Of a DNA stretch of 64,000 bases, positions 9,679 to 18,362 are shown piece by piece. Source of the DNA: Burkholderiales bacterium. Its GTDB lineage: Bacteria; Pseudomonadota; Gammaproteobacteria; Burkholderiales; Burkholderiaceae_F. The notes under the pieces were generated by a model, which had not been told where the DNA came from, searched no databases, and saw only the letters and a program-made list of their open reading frames with translations. The DNA is taken from contig JADJWR010000002.1 in NCBI GenBank assembly GCA_016716275.1, forward strand, positions 1 through 64,000, in the 5' to 3' direction. Made by a program: the position numbers and the translations under genes. Position 1 is the first letter of the stretch. Each line of letters opens with the position of its first letter.

Positions 9679-10881
9679 TCAAGGGTTGTCGATCTCCGCC
9701 GGGCTGCGTGCCAGCGCGCCGACCCGCACGCCGAGCAGCCGGATGCGCCGCGACAGCTCGACGCGCTTCAGGCACTGGCCGGCGGCGCGGCGGATGGTGG
9801 CCGCTTCGTCGGTCGGCGCCGGCAGCGTGAGGTCGCGGGTGACTGTGCGGAAGTCGTCGAAGCGCAGCTTCACGCCGATGGTCCTGCCGGCGTAGCGCTT
9901 GCGCCGCAGGTCCTCGGCGACCTGCAGGCAAAGCTCGGTGAAGATCCTCGACAGCGTGGCGCGGTCGCGCACCGCGTGCAGGTCGCGCTCGAAGGTGGTC
10001 TCGCGGCTGATCGACTTCGGCTCGCTGTAGGTGACCACCGGCCGCTCGTCGTGGCCGTGCGCCGCCGTGTGCAGCCAGCCGCCGTAGCCGGCGCCGAACT
10101 GCTGCACCAGCCAGGCTGGCTCGGCGGCCGCCAGTTCGCCGATGGTGGCGATGCCGAGCCGCGCCAGCTTTGCCGCCGCCTTGGGCCCGATGCCGTTGAC
10201 CCGCCGCACCGGCAGCGGCCAGATGCGCGTGGCGATGTCGTGGCCGGTCACCACGGTCAGGCCGTCGGGCTTGTCCAGCTCCGAGGCTATCTTGGCGACG
10301 AGCTTGTTCGGTGCCAGGCCGATCGAGCACGACAGACCGGTTGTCTGTCGCACCGCCTGCTTGATCTCGCGCGCCACCTCGCGGGCGCACCACCAGGCCT
10401 CGGCGGCCGCATCCCGGTCCGGCTCGTCGGCCGCCTCGCTGAGCCGGCCGGCGACGATCTCGGTGATGTCGATGAAGATCTCGTCGATGCCGTGGTCCTC
10501 GATCTGCGGCGCGATCTCGCGCACCGCGGCCTTGAAAAGCCGCGAGTACCGCCGGTACGCGTCGAAGTCCACCGGCAGAAGCACCGCGTCGGGCGCCCGC
10601 TGCGCTGCCCGCATCAGGCCCATCGCCGAGTTGACGCCGAGCGCCCGCGCCTCGTAGGTGGCGGTGGTGATCACGCCGCGGCCGCTGTAGTCGCCGAGCC
10701 GCGCAAAGCGGCGCCGCCGCTCGCCGGTTGCGGCATCGGTCTGCCACGCCGGCTGGTGGCGCGCGCCGCCGCCGATCACCACCGGCAGGCCGCGCAGCTC
10801 CGGGTAGCGCAGCAGTTCGACCGACGCGTAGAAGGCGTCCATGTCGAGGTGCGCGACGACGCGCGGCAGTGCTGTGCGCAT
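9679..10881 (-). CDS. dinB: DNA polymerase IV (Y-family, translesion)
   Basis: 400 residues. The palm catalytic acids are in LDMDAFYASVE (Asp13) and GIDEIFID (Asp133, Glu134). NGIGPKAAAKLARLGI is the helix-hairpin-helix, and the little-finger region follows (SISRETTFERDL, RTIGVKLRFDDFRTVTRD). There is an unusually long loop at residues 41-66 (QTDAATGERRRRFARLGDY) between the first strand and GRGVITTATYEAR. Most DinB proteins go directly from GG to RGVV there. No beta-clamp motif is obvious at the C terminus (ARSPAEIDNP). Error-prone lesion bypass; no LexA box was seen upstream. Confidence 0.93.
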   Translation of the reverse strand: MRTALPRVVAHLDMDAFYASVELLRYPELRGLPVVIGGGARHQPAWQTDAATGERRRRFARLGDYSGRGVITTATYEARALGVNSAMGLMRAAQRAPDAVLLPVDFDAYRRYSRLFKAAVREIAPQIEDHGIDEIFIDITEIVAGRLSEAADEPDRDAAAEAWWCAREVAREIKQAVRQTTGLSCSIGLAPNKLVAKIASELDKPDGLTVVTGHDIATRIWPLPVRRVNGIGPKAAAKLARLGIATIGELAAAEPAWLVQQFGAGYGGWLHTAAHGHDERPVVTYSEPKSISRETTFERDLHAVRDRATLSRIFTELCLQVAEDLRRKRYAGRTIGVKLRFDDFRTVTRDLTLPAPTDEAATIRRAAGQCLKRVELSRRIRLLGVRVGALARSPAEIDNP

Positions 10882-10997
10882 GGGGTGGGCAATTTACTGC
10901 GCGGCGGCGTGAGGCTGTCGCCGCGTGCTGCGCCAGCACATCGGCCGGGGAGGCGAGTCAAGGCCCTGGCGGAGCGGATTACCCCCGTCGGTAAGGG

Positions 10998-11011
10998 TTG
11001 ATCGCGATCAA
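10998..11011 (+). promoter_or_regulatory. FNR/Anr-type box TTGATCGCGATCAA
   Basis: Perfect TTGAT-N4-ATCAA palindrome. Its centre (11004.5) is 120 bp ahead of the GTG start of the CBS-domain gene. A class II position (-41.5) would put the transcript start near 11046. No other gene lies downstream on this strand before the CBS protein, and dinB starts at 10881 on the other strand, so either could be the target. Confidence 0.6.
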
Positions 11012-11124
11012 GGTTGCCTATGAGGTCGCTGGTTAGCGTCTACGGACATCTATTCGGCGATCGGTACGGGGGCGCGTGTCCTGCGCCCCAGGGGACCGGC
11101 ACGGGGAGGTGACGGGAGGTCAGC

Positions 11125-11559
11125 GTGTTCAGTCAGCCGATACGAAGCATGATGGAGCGGCGCAAGTTCGTCACCGTGCCGCCGGGCACGACCGTTCGCC
11201 AGGCATCGGAGCTGATGGCGAAGAAGCAGGTCGGTGCCGTGCTGGTGGTCGAGGACGGGCGGCTGCTGGGCATCTTCAGCGAGCGCGATGCGGTGTTCCG
11301 CGTCGTCGCCTGCGGACTCGACCCGGCGGCCACCCAGCTCGCGCAGGTGATGACGCCGGACCCGAAGACGGTCAAACCGAACAACACCTTCGGCTATGCG
11401 ATGACGCTGATGCACGAGAACGGCTTCCGCCACCTGCCGGTGGTGGACGACGGCAAGCCGATCGGCATCGTCTCGGCGCGCAGCGCACTCGACCCGGACC
11501 TCGAGGAGTTCGTCTGCGAGGAGCGACGCCGCAAGCACTTCAAGGAAGAGGCAGCCTGA
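11125..11559 (+). CDS. Two-CBS-domain protein
   Basis: 144 residues from GTG 11125, which has a GGGAGGT Shine-Dalgarno at 11114-11120. CBS repeat 1 covers roughly residues 8-65 (RRKFVTVPPGTTVRQASELM ... GRLLGIFSERD) and repeat 2 residues 78-135 (VMTPDPKTVKPNNTFGYAM ... GKPIGIVSARSAL). The protein is only this Bateman pair plus a charged tail (CEERRRKHFKEEAA). Such stand-alone modules bind adenine nucleotides and regulate partners. The FNR-type box upstream suggests oxygen-dependent expression (inference). Converges with the SDR gene. Confidence 0.88.
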   Translation: MFSQPIRSMMERRKFVTVPPGTTVRQASELMAKKQVGAVLVVEDGRLLGIFSERDAVFRVVACGLDPAATQLAQVMTPDPKTVKPNNTFGYAMTLMHENGFRHLPVVDDGKPIGIVSARSALDPDLEEFVCEERRRKHFKEEAA

Positions 11560-11592
11560 GCGGCTCGCGCGGCGCTCCGTCCGCCGCGGCGG

Positions 11593-12381
11593 TCAGTTGC
11601 CCGGCAGCTGGCGCAGCGCCGGCAGGCCGATGCCGGCGGCGTCGAAGCCGCCGTCCACCGCCAGCACCTGGCCGTTGATGTAGGCGGCCTGCGGGCTGCA
11701 AAGAAAGCCCACCGCGGCGGCGATCTCCTCGGGCGTGCCGTAGCGGGCCAGCGGGATCGCGTCGTGGTAGCCGGCGCGGATCTCCGGCGTGTGCACCGCC
11801 CTGGCCATCGCCGTGTCGACCGGCCCCGGCGCGATGGCGTTGACCCGGATGCCCAAGTTGCCCAGCTCGACCGCCTGCTGCCGCGTCAGGTGCATCAGCG
11901 CCGCCTTGCTGGTGCCATAGGCAACGCGCAGCGTGCTCGCCCGCAGGCCGGAGATCGAGGCGATGTTGACCACCGCGCCGCCGTACCTGCGCATGTGCGG
12001 CGTGCAGGCCTGCGTGCAGACGAACGGACCGTCGAGGTTCACCGCCAGCACCCGCGCCCACTCCTCGTAGGTGGTCTGCAGCAGTGGCTTGAACACCGCG
12101 ACGCCGGCGTTGTTGACCAGCGCGTCGATGCGGCCGAAGCGCGCGGCGACCTGCTCGATCGCCGGGTCGACCTGCGCCGGCAGCGCCACGTCGCAGACGA
12201 TCGCCAGCACGCGCTCGCCGTCGGCGAGTTCGCGCTCGGCGGCCGCCAGCGTCTCGGCGTCGATGTCGAGCAGCGCGACACGATGGCCGTGATCGAGGAA
12301 CCAGCGCACGATCGCCAGGCCGATGCCGCGCGCGCCGCCGGTGACGACGGCGACCGGAGCATCGGCAGCAGGCGCACTCAT
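11593..12381 (-). CDS. SDR family NAD(P)-dependent oxidoreductase
   Basis: 262 residues. The nucleotide-binding TGGARGIGLAI is at residues 15-25, and NNAGVAV and IASISGLRASTLRVAYGTSKAAL (catalytic Ser and Y-x-x-x-K) follow. The C-terminal YINGQVLAVDGGFDAAG is typical of FabG-like classical SDRs. Asp in LLDIDAE after strand beta-2 suggests NAD(H) preference. Substrate unknown. It faces the operator region of the catabolic island and shares an intergenic space with it (start 12381, operator at 12536) but is transcribed away. Confidence 0.9.
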   Translation of the reverse strand: MSAPAADAPVAVVTGGARGIGLAIVRWFLDHGHRVALLDIDAETLAAAERELADGERVLAIVCDVALPAQVDPAIEQVAARFGRIDALVNNAGVAVFKPLLQTTYEEWARVLAVNLDGPFVCTQACTPHMRRYGGAVVNIASISGLRASTLRVAYGTSKAALMHLTRQQAVELGNLGIRVNAIAPGPVDTAMARAVHTPEIRAGYHDAIPLARYGTPEEIAAAVGFLCSPQAAYINGQVLAVDGGFDAAGIGLPALRQLPGN

Positions 12382-12486
12382 CGGCGCAATCTACCGCAGC
12401 GGGCGAATGCGACCGGGGCAGCCTGCGCGTCGCCCGAGTCGCCGCGCGGCCCGCCGTCACGGGAGGCGTTTTTGCAGAAATGCGGA

Positions 12487-12516
12487 TTGACGCTGCTCGG
12501 TTCTTTCTGCTAACTT
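12487..12516 (+). promoter_or_regulatory. Sigma-70 promoter of the importer/oxidoreductase operon
   Basis: A -35 TTGACG at 12487-12492 and -10 TAACTT at 12511-12516 (18-bp spacer) give a predicted start near 12523. The -10 is weak, but its place relative to the operator (operator tandem starts at 12516) is the same as in the other promoters of the island. The 398 bp between the SDR start and the binding-protein start hold this promoter, the operator, a short leader ORF and otherwise nothing I recognise. Confidence 0.55.
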
Positions 12517-12550
12517 TTCTAAAAGCGAAAAATAATTCCGAATACCGGAA
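12516..12550 (+). promoter_or_regulatory. IclR-type operator, tandem (weak + perfect)
   Basis: Perfect palindrome TTCCG-AATAC-CGGAA at 12536-12550. A degenerate copy, TTTCT-AAAAG-CGAAA, lies exactly 20 bp upstream at 12516-12530. The downstream site falls at about +13 to +28, where bound protein would block initiation or escape. The same element occurs at 20280, 22604/22624 and 25818/25838. Confidence 0.7.
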
Positions 12551-12668
12551 AACAAGGCGCGCATAAGCCGCTTGGAGACAGACCCACCCGCACCGCGCAA
12601 GGCGAATGGCGGCTTCGACGCCGCCACGCGCCAGACCCGACACCCGATCGGGCCAAGGAGGACGCGTC

Positions 12669-12764
12669 ATGCAGGAGCATTGTTCCTTGCCTCTCCGGCG
12701 GGCCGTGCGTGGCTTGCCCGACCGGACCGCCACGAGGATCAGGCGTCGGCAGCGACGAGCCTAA
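12669..12764 (+). CDS. 31-residue arginine-rich leader ORF
   Basis: ATG at 12669 preceded by AAGGAGGA at 12655-12662 (7-nt spacing), as strong a ribosome-binding site as any in the window. The ORF ends with TAA at 12762-12764, only 15 bp before the ATG of the binding-protein gene, which has its own AAAGGAGG. The peptide begins MQEHCSLPLRRAV and has 10 Arg in 31 residues, six of them in the last nine codons. It could be a regulatory leader peptide (translation-coupled or attenuating) for a cationic-solute importer, or a chance ORF. No known family. Confidence 0.42.
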   Translation: MQEHCSLPLRRAVRGLPDRTATRIRRRQRRA

Positions 12765-12779
12765 GCAAAGGAGGAACCC

Positions 12780-13811
12780 ATGAGCACCGGATGGAAGCGT
12801 CTCACCCGCATCGCGTCGCTCGCTGTTGCCTGCCTCGGACTGGCCGCAGGATCGGCGTCGGCAACGGAACTGCGACTGATGACCTGGGGTGGTCACTGGC
12901 AGGACATCTTTCGTCCGGTGATGGCCGAGTTCGAGCGGCAGACCGGCATCAAGGTGACCTTCGTGGTGCAGTCGGGCGCTGCCGATGGACTGAACAAGAT
13001 CACGGCACAGCGGAACAATCCGCAGGTCGACGTCTGGACGTCGATCGAAAGCACGGTCCAGGTTGCTACCAGTTCGGGACTGCTGGCCGACTTGGAGTTG
13101 GCCAAGATTCCGAACCTCGGCGCCCTGCCGGCTTCGCTGAAGACCAGCACTGGTGCGGCGATCTGGCTGTCGCCGCGCGGCATCTTTTATCGCGCCGACC
13201 TCGTTCCGTTCGAGATCACCAAGTGGGAGGACCTCTGGGATCCGCGCCTGAAGGGCAAGGTCGGCGCGACCTTCGAACTGGATCGCGGCTCCTTCCTGGT
13301 CATGGCGGCCCTGCTCAACGGCGGTAGCGAGAAGAACATCGATCCCGGTTTCGCCAAGGTGCGGGCGCTCCGCGACAACCTTCATGCCGTCTACAAGACT
13401 GATCCGGAGTCGATCAAACTGCTCGAGACCGGCGAGATTGCGGTGGCCGGCTGGGGAATCCTGCCCAACGTCTACCGCCATCTCGGCCCGGACTCGAAGT
13501 ACCGCTTCGTGATGCCGGCGCCGCGCTTCCTCGCCACCATCCCGGTATCGATCGTCAAGGGCCGTGGCGCCGAGCAGCAGGCAGCGGCGGAGAAGTTCGT
13601 CAATTTCATGCTCGAGCCGGCCTCGCAGGCCACCATGACGGCGATCGCCGGGACCCTGCCGGCCAATCCCAAGGCCCAGGCTCCTGAAAAGCTGAGGGGC
13701 CTGATCCCCGGCCTGCCGATTCCCGACGTCTACAACATCGACTGGACCGAGGTGAACGCCAATTTCGCCAACTGGCAGGATCGCTGGGCCAAGGAGGTGC
13801 AAGCGCGCTAG
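12780..13811 (+). CDS. ABC transporter substrate-binding protein, PotD/PotF-like (family 1)
   Basis: 343 residues with a Sec signal peptide (RLTRIASLAVACLGLAAGSASA, cleavage expected after Ala28). The mature start ELRLMTWGGHWQDIFRPVMAEFERQTGIKV is the usual pattern of polyamine/putrescine-type and related periplasmic binding proteins. Later elements are VDVWTSIES, WEDLWDPRLKGKV and IAVAGWGILPNVY. The acidic Asp/Glu and Trp residues that line polyamine pockets cannot be assigned by eye. First main gene of an IclR-operator-controlled unit; Shine-Dalgarno AAAGGAGG at 12767. Substrate is likely a small cation or amine (inference from subfamily and neighbours). Confidence 0.85.
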   Translation: MSTGWKRLTRIASLAVACLGLAAGSASATELRLMTWGGHWQDIFRPVMAEFERQTGIKVTFVVQSGAADGLNKITAQRNNPQVDVWTSIESTVQVATSSGLLADLELAKIPNLGALPASLKTSTGAAIWLSPRGIFYRADLVPFEITKWEDLWDPRLKGKVGATFELDRGSFLVMAALLNGGSEKNIDPGFAKVRALRDNLHAVYKTDPESIKLLETGEIAVAGWGILPNVYRHLGPDSKYRFVMPAPRFLATIPVSIVKGRGAEQQAAAEKFVNFMLEPASQATMTAIAGTLPANPKAQAPEKLRGLIPGLPIPDVYNIDWTEVNANFANWQDRWAKEVQAR

Positions 13812-13854
13812 TTCCTTTGTCGGCGGCGGCCCGACGGCTTGGGGGGCAGGCGCG

Positions 13855-14706
13855 GTGAAGCGGGGCAAAACGTGGGAGTCGCTGGCGCTGGTGACGCCCG
13901 CCGTTGCCGTTCTGGTGGTGTTCTTCGGCTGTCTGGCGGTGATGGTGGCGTACAGCTTCCGGCCGGCGGCCGGAATGGGACGGATCGGCGACGGTTTCAC
14001 CTTCGCGAACTACCAGAAGTTCCTCGGCGACGCTTTCTTCCTTTCCTATGTTTCACGCTCGCTGATCGTCTCGCTCTACTGCACCGCGATCACGGTGGTC
14101 CTCGGCTACTTGGTCGCCTACGTGATGTACCGGGCATCGCCGCGGCTGCGCCTGTTCATCGGCCTGGTTCTGGTCGTCCAGTTCTTCACCGCATACGTCA
14201 TCCGCACCTATGCCGTGATGTTGATCCTCGGCCGCAACGGCCTGGTCAACAAAGTGCTGCTGCAGCTCGGCTGGATCGATCAGCCGCTGAAGCTGATCTT
14301 CAACGAGCTGGGGGTCGCGATCGGCCTAGTGATGGTGTCGATTCCCTTCATGGTCTTCCCGATCTATGCCAGCCTGCACGCCATCCCCGCCAACCTCGAG
14401 CCGGCAGCGCAGTCGCTCGGCGCCACGCGCTGGCAGTGCTTCCGCTCCGTCGTCCTGCCGCTGAGCCTGCCGGGCGTCGCCGCAGGCGTGATCATCGTCT
14501 ACCTGTTCCAGCTGACCGCCTACATCATCCCCGGACTGCTCGGTGGCGGCTATTTCGACATGGTCGCCAACCTGATCTACAACAAGGCGATGGCGGCGAT
14601 GGACTACCCGTTCTCCTCCGCCGTCGCCGTGACCATGCTGGTGATCAGCTGCGCCATCGTCTACTCGGCGCAGAAGCTGTTCGCCCGGCTGAGTCCGCGA
14701 CACTGA
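13855..14706 (+). CDS. ABC transporter permease, PotB/PotH-like
   Basis: 283 residues, GTG start (VKRGKTWESLALVTPAVAVLVVFFG). Six membrane helices. The permease EAA-type loop is EPAAQSLGATRWQCFRSVVLPLSLPG near residue 185, where the ATPase docks. Sits 43 bp after the binding protein and 4 bp before the second permease. Partner of the PotC-like permease and the ATPase that follow. Confidence 0.9.
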   Translation: MKRGKTWESLALVTPAVAVLVVFFGCLAVMVAYSFRPAAGMGRIGDGFTFANYQKFLGDAFFLSYVSRSLIVSLYCTAITVVLGYLVAYVMYRASPRLRLFIGLVLVVQFFTAYVIRTYAVMLILGRNGLVNKVLLQLGWIDQPLKLIFNELGVAIGLVMVSIPFMVFPIYASLHAIPANLEPAAQSLGATRWQCFRSVVLPLSLPGVAAGVIIVYLFQLTAYIIPGLLGGGYFDMVANLIYNKAMAAMDYPFSSAVAVTMLVISCAIVYSAQKLFARLSPRH

Positions 14707-14710
14707 GCAG

Positions 14711-15499
14711 ATGATGAGGCGGATCAGCCCGCTCACCAACGCGCTCGGCTACGCTGTGGTGGCCGGACTGACGCTGCCGCTGGTGGTCCTGCTGGGTGTG
14801 TCGCTGAACGCCGGGGTCGAGCAGAACTTCCCGCCGAGCGGCCTGTCGCTGCGCTGGTACGCGAACATCGCCAACCGCGATGGCTTCGTCAGCGCCATCC
14901 AGACGACCTTGATCCTCGCCGCGGTATCGACGGTGCTGAGCACGGTGATATCGGTCCTGGCTGCTCTGGCGATCGTTCGTCACCGGTTCTTCGGCCGCGA
15001 CGCGCTGCTCACCGCGATTCTGTCGCCGCTGATCGTGCCGCAGGTCGTGGTCGGCATGGCGTTCCTGGTGACGCTGTCGGCGCTGGGCATCTTCAGCTCG
15101 ATGCTCGGCCTGCTGCTGCTGCATGCGGCCATCACGCTGCCGTTTTCCGCCCGCGTCGTGGTCGCCAGCCTGATGGGCGCCCGGGTATCGCTCGAGGAGG
15201 CCGCGCGCTCGCTCGGCGCGCCGCCGTGGAAGGCCTTCGTTCTGGTCACGCTGCCGCTGATTCGCCCGGGCATCGGCGCCGGTGCCGTTTTCGCCTTCGT
15301 CACGTCGTTCGAGAACTTCACTGCAACGCAGTTCCTGGTCTGGGACCGGACGACACTGCCGGTCGAGATCTACACCTACGTGCAGACGGAAAGCGATCCG
15401 ACCGGTGCTGCGCTCTCCTCGACCATCGTCCTGTCGGTCTGTGCGCTGGTGCTAGTGCTAAACCGTCTGCTGGGACTGGACACGCTGACCAGGCGGTAG
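14711..15499 (+). CDS. ABC transporter permease, PotC/PotI-like
   Basis: 262 residues, ATG at 14711 (MMRRISPLTNALGYAVVAGLTLPLVVLLGVSLN). Six hydrophobic helices. The EAA loop is LEEAARSLGAPPWKAFVLVTLPLIRPG near residue 160. Family members form a heterodimeric inner-membrane channel with the preceding permease. 6-bp gap to the ATPase gene. Confidence 0.9.
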   Translation: MMRRISPLTNALGYAVVAGLTLPLVVLLGVSLNAGVEQNFPPSGLSLRWYANIANRDGFVSAIQTTLILAAVSTVLSTVISVLAALAIVRHRFFGRDALLTAILSPLIVPQVVVGMAFLVTLSALGIFSSMLGLLLLHAAITLPFSARVVVASLMGARVSLEEAARSLGAPPWKAFVLVTLPLIRPGIGAGAVFAFVTSFENFTATQFLVWDRTTLPVEIYTYVQTESDPTGAALSSTIVLSVCALVLVLNRLLGLDTLTRR

Positions 15500-15505
15500 G
15501 CGACG

Positions 15506-16588
15506 ATGAAGGGCACGGTCGAGATCTCCGGTTTGACGGTGCGCTACGGCGCCACGCCGGCGCTGAACGGCATCTCGCTGACCATCGATGCCTCGCAGTT
15601 CGTCACCGTCCTCGGTCCGAGCGGCTGCGGCAAGACGACGCTGCTGCGCGTGCTGGCCGGCTTCGTCGACTACGAAGGGCACGTGCGCGTCGGTGGCGTG
15701 GCGCTCGACGGAACGCCGCCGCACCGACGCGACATCGGCATCGTCTTCCAGGATTACGCCCTGTTTCCGCACATGACGGTGGCCGAGAACGTCGCCTTCG
15801 GACTGCGCATGCGCGGCTGGGCGGCGGCCGCGCAGCGGCAGGCGGCGCAGGACGCCATGCGGCTGCTGCGCTTGGACGGCCTGGCAGGGCGCTACCCGAG
15901 CGAACTGTCCGGTGGCCAGCAGCAGCGCGTCGCCCTGGCCCGGGCGATCGCCATCAACCCGATGCTGCTGCTGCTCGACGAGCCGCTCGCCGCTCTCGAC
16001 AGGAAGCTGCGCGAGGAGATGCAGGTCGAACTGCGGGACCTGCAGCGGCGGGTCGGTATCACGACGGTGTTCGTGACCCACGACCAGGAGGAGGCGCTGG
16101 CGCTGTCCGACAAGATTGTCGTGATGAACCACGGCGACATCCGGCAGGTTGGCACGCCGAGGGAGATCTACGGTTCGCCGCGCGACCGCTTCGTGGCCGA
16201 CTTCATCGGAACCTCCAACCTGCTGGCGGCGCGGGTGATCGGCTCAGAGGCGGACATGCTGCTGTGCGAGCTTGCTGAGGGCTGCGCCGTCCGCGTGCCC
16301 GCCGCGGCGGCCGACGGCCCGACCGTCTACCTGTCGGTGCGGCCCGAGCGGCTGCGCCTGGCGCAACGATCGGCGTCGCGGCCCGGCACGGACAATCGCC
16401 TGCCGGCCGTGATCGACCACGTGACGTTCCTCGGTCACCGCTCGAAGATCCGCGTGCGGCTGGCCGACGACAGCCGGATCGAGGTCGACCAACCGAACGA
16501 CGGCAGTTTCGAAGGACGGGGTCTCGGCACCGGCCAGGCGGTCGATGTGCTGTGGGCACCGAAGGACACGGTGGTGGTCGCCCAGTGA
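15506..16588 (+). CDS. ABC transporter ATP-binding protein, PotA/PotG-like
   Basis: 360 residues. Walker A is GPSGCGKTT (about residues 34-42), the Q-loop is VFQDYALFPHMTV, the signature LSGGQQQR, Walker B LLLLDEPLAALD and the switch His is in VFVTHDQEEAL. A C-terminal TOBE-like region (YLSVRPERLRLA ... VTFLGHRSKIRVRL) is typical of CUT1/polyamine-type ATPases. Completes a four-gene importer. Confidence 0.93.
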   Translation: MKGTVEISGLTVRYGATPALNGISLTIDASQFVTVLGPSGCGKTTLLRVLAGFVDYEGHVRVGGVALDGTPPHRRDIGIVFQDYALFPHMTVAENVAFGLRMRGWAAAAQRQAAQDAMRLLRLDGLAGRYPSELSGGQQQRVALARAIAINPMLLLLDEPLAALDRKLREEMQVELRDLQRRVGITTVFVTHDQEEALALSDKIVVMNHGDIRQVGTPREIYGSPRDRFVADFIGTSNLLAARVIGSEADMLLCELAEGCAVRVPAAAADGPTVYLSVRPERLRLAQRSASRPGTDNRLPAVIDHVTFLGHRSKIRVRLADDSRIEVDQPNDGSFEGRGLGTGQAVDVLWAPKDTVVVAQ

Positions 16589-16652
16589 AGCAGCGTGGCG
16601 GCAGCGCGGCGGCAACGCACCGACAGCGGCAGAAAGAACGCGAGGAGCGAGC

Positions 16653-18362
16653 GTGATCGAAACAGTCGAAACCGACGTGGTCGTCATCGGCGGCGGCGCC
16701 GCCGGCGCCAACGCGGCGCTGAAGGCGGCAGCGCAGGGTGCGCGCGTGGCCCTCGTCGTCAAGGGCCTGGTCGGCAAAAGCGGCTGCTCGATCTTCGGCA
16801 GCCACCTGCCTTACCACGACATGAGCAGCGCGCAGAGAGCCGTCGACCGCCTGACCTACTCGGTGCGCTACTACAACCACTACCTGACCGACCAGGACTA
16901 CTGCCTGCGCATGGGCGCCTACATGCGCGAGGAGTTCTTCGACGATCTCGAGCGCATCGGCGTGTACTGGCGGCGCGACGAGGCAGGAAAGCTGCTGGCG
17001 ATCGCCAGCCGCACGCCGGCGCTGGTGGCCCACAAGCAGGGCGCGTCGGGAATGATCCTGATGGACAAGCGGCGCAGGCAGATCCTTGCCAGCGACATCG
17101 CGCTGTACGAGGAGTGCGCCGCCACTTCGCTGGTGCAGGACGATGGGCGCATCGTCGGCGTCACCGTGCTCGACTACCGACGCGGCCGGCTGTTCGCGAT
17201 CTCGGCCAAGGCCGTCGTGCTGGCGACCGGGCACTCCGACTACCTGGCGACGCGCTCGACCGGAACGCGCGAACAGTCGGCCGACGGCATCGCGATGGCG
17301 TTGCGGGCCGGGGCAGACCTGGCCAACCTGGAGATCCAGTGGTGGCACACCAGCGACGTGCTGGCGCCGAAATCCTGGATGCGCTTCCACATCTACCCGA
17401 ATCCGCTGATGGGGACGAGCGAGACGGCGCGGCTGTACAACTCGGACGGCCAGCTGTTCTACGAGCAGAAGACGCACAGCCCGGGCGCATCGGCACCGTA
17501 CACGGAGCAGATCCGCCGCCTGGCGCTGCAGGTCGCCGCCGGCAAAGCGCGCTGGGACGGCGGCTACTTCTCCGGCTACGACCACATCGACGCCGAGCTC
17601 ACCAGGACTTACCAGCATCAGGCCGCGGTGTGGGAAAAGCTCGGCATGGACATCGGCCGCGACCGCATCGAATGCGGCATCACGCTGCACATGCGCCAGG
17701 GGGGGGTGTGCGTCGATACGACGGACTTCACCACCAGCTTGGCCGGGCTGTATGCCGCCGGCGGGGTCTGCTGCCACTACCTTGGCGGCATCGGGCCAGT
17801 CAGCTACGACGGCAAGATCGCCGGCATCACCGCCGCGAACGAAGCGGCGGGCAGTCCCAGGCGGGCGCTGCCCGCCGCAGCCGTGGCAGCGGAGGAGCAG
17901 CGCATCTACGGCTTTCTGCGCACGGCAGCGCGCGACGCCGGTCCGCGGCCGATCCAGGCGAAGGGGCGCATACGCGCCATCATGTGGGAGCTCGGCTACG
18001 TCAAGAACGAGGTCCGGCTGCAGGCGGCGCTCGATGCACTCGCGCAGGTACGCGCCGAGACGGTGCCGCGCCTGACGCTCGACAGCACCTCGCGCGCGTG
18101 GAACACCGGCTGGCTGGACGCCATCGACGTCACCTGCATGCTCGATGCCTGTGAAGCGACGTTGCGCTCGGCGCTGAACCGCAAGGAGAGTCGTGGGCCG
18201 TTCTATCGCGAGGACTACCCGTACGTCGACAACGAGAACTGGCTGTGCCGCAACATCATCCGCAGGTCCGACGGCCGATGGTGGTCGCGGACGGAGCCGA
18301 TCGCCCTGCCCCACCTGAAACCGGAGAAGACTCGTGAGCCTTTCTTCGAGGCCGACTATTGA
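16653..18362 (+). CDS. FAD-dependent flavoprotein, FrdA/SdhA/AprA superfamily (divergent)
   Basis: 569 residues from GTG 16653 (Shine-Dalgarno GAGGAG). The N-terminal dinucleotide fold is VVVIGGGAAGANAAL (residues 9-23). A C-terminal FAD/substrate segment, LAGLYAAGGVCCHYLGGIGPVSYDGKIAG, replaces the fumarate-reductase pattern GLYAAGE-GANRLGGNSL. The His used for covalent FAD in SdhA/FrdA is not in its usual context (GKSGCSIFGSHLPYHD). The fumarate-binding His-Arg pairs cannot be matched either. So the redox role is clear but the substrate is probably not fumarate. Overlaps the Fe-S gene by 29 bp. Confidence 0.82.
   Translation: MIETVETDVVVIGGGAAGANAALKAAAQGARVALVVKGLVGKSGCSIFGSHLPYHDMSSAQRAVDRLTYSVRYYNHYLTDQDYCLRMGAYMREEFFDDLERIGVYWRRDEAGKLLAIASRTPALVAHKQGASGMILMDKRRRQILASDIALYEECAATSLVQDDGRIVGVTVLDYRRGRLFAISAKAVVLATGHSDYLATRSTGTREQSADGIAMALRAGADLANLEIQWWHTSDVLAPKSWMRFHIYPNPLMGTSETARLYNSDGQLFYEQKTHSPGASAPYTEQIRRLALQVAAGKARWDGGYFSGYDHIDAELTRTYQHQAAVWEKLGMDIGRDRIECGITLHMRQGGVCVDTTDFTTSLAGLYAAGGVCCHYLGGIGPVSYDGKIAGITAANEAAGSPRRALPAAAVAAEEQRIYGFLRTAARDAGPRPIQAKGRIRAIMWELGYVKNEVRLQAALDALAQVRAETVPRLTLDSTSRAWNTGWLDAIDVTCMLDACEATLRSALNRKESRGPFYREDYPYVDNENWLCRNIIRRSDGRWWSRTEPIALPHLKPEKTREPFFEADY

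Noticed and set aside
12440..12480. Terminator at GGCGTTTTTG
   Set aside because: Only a 4-bp CGCC/GGCG stem, and no gene ends upstream on this strand.
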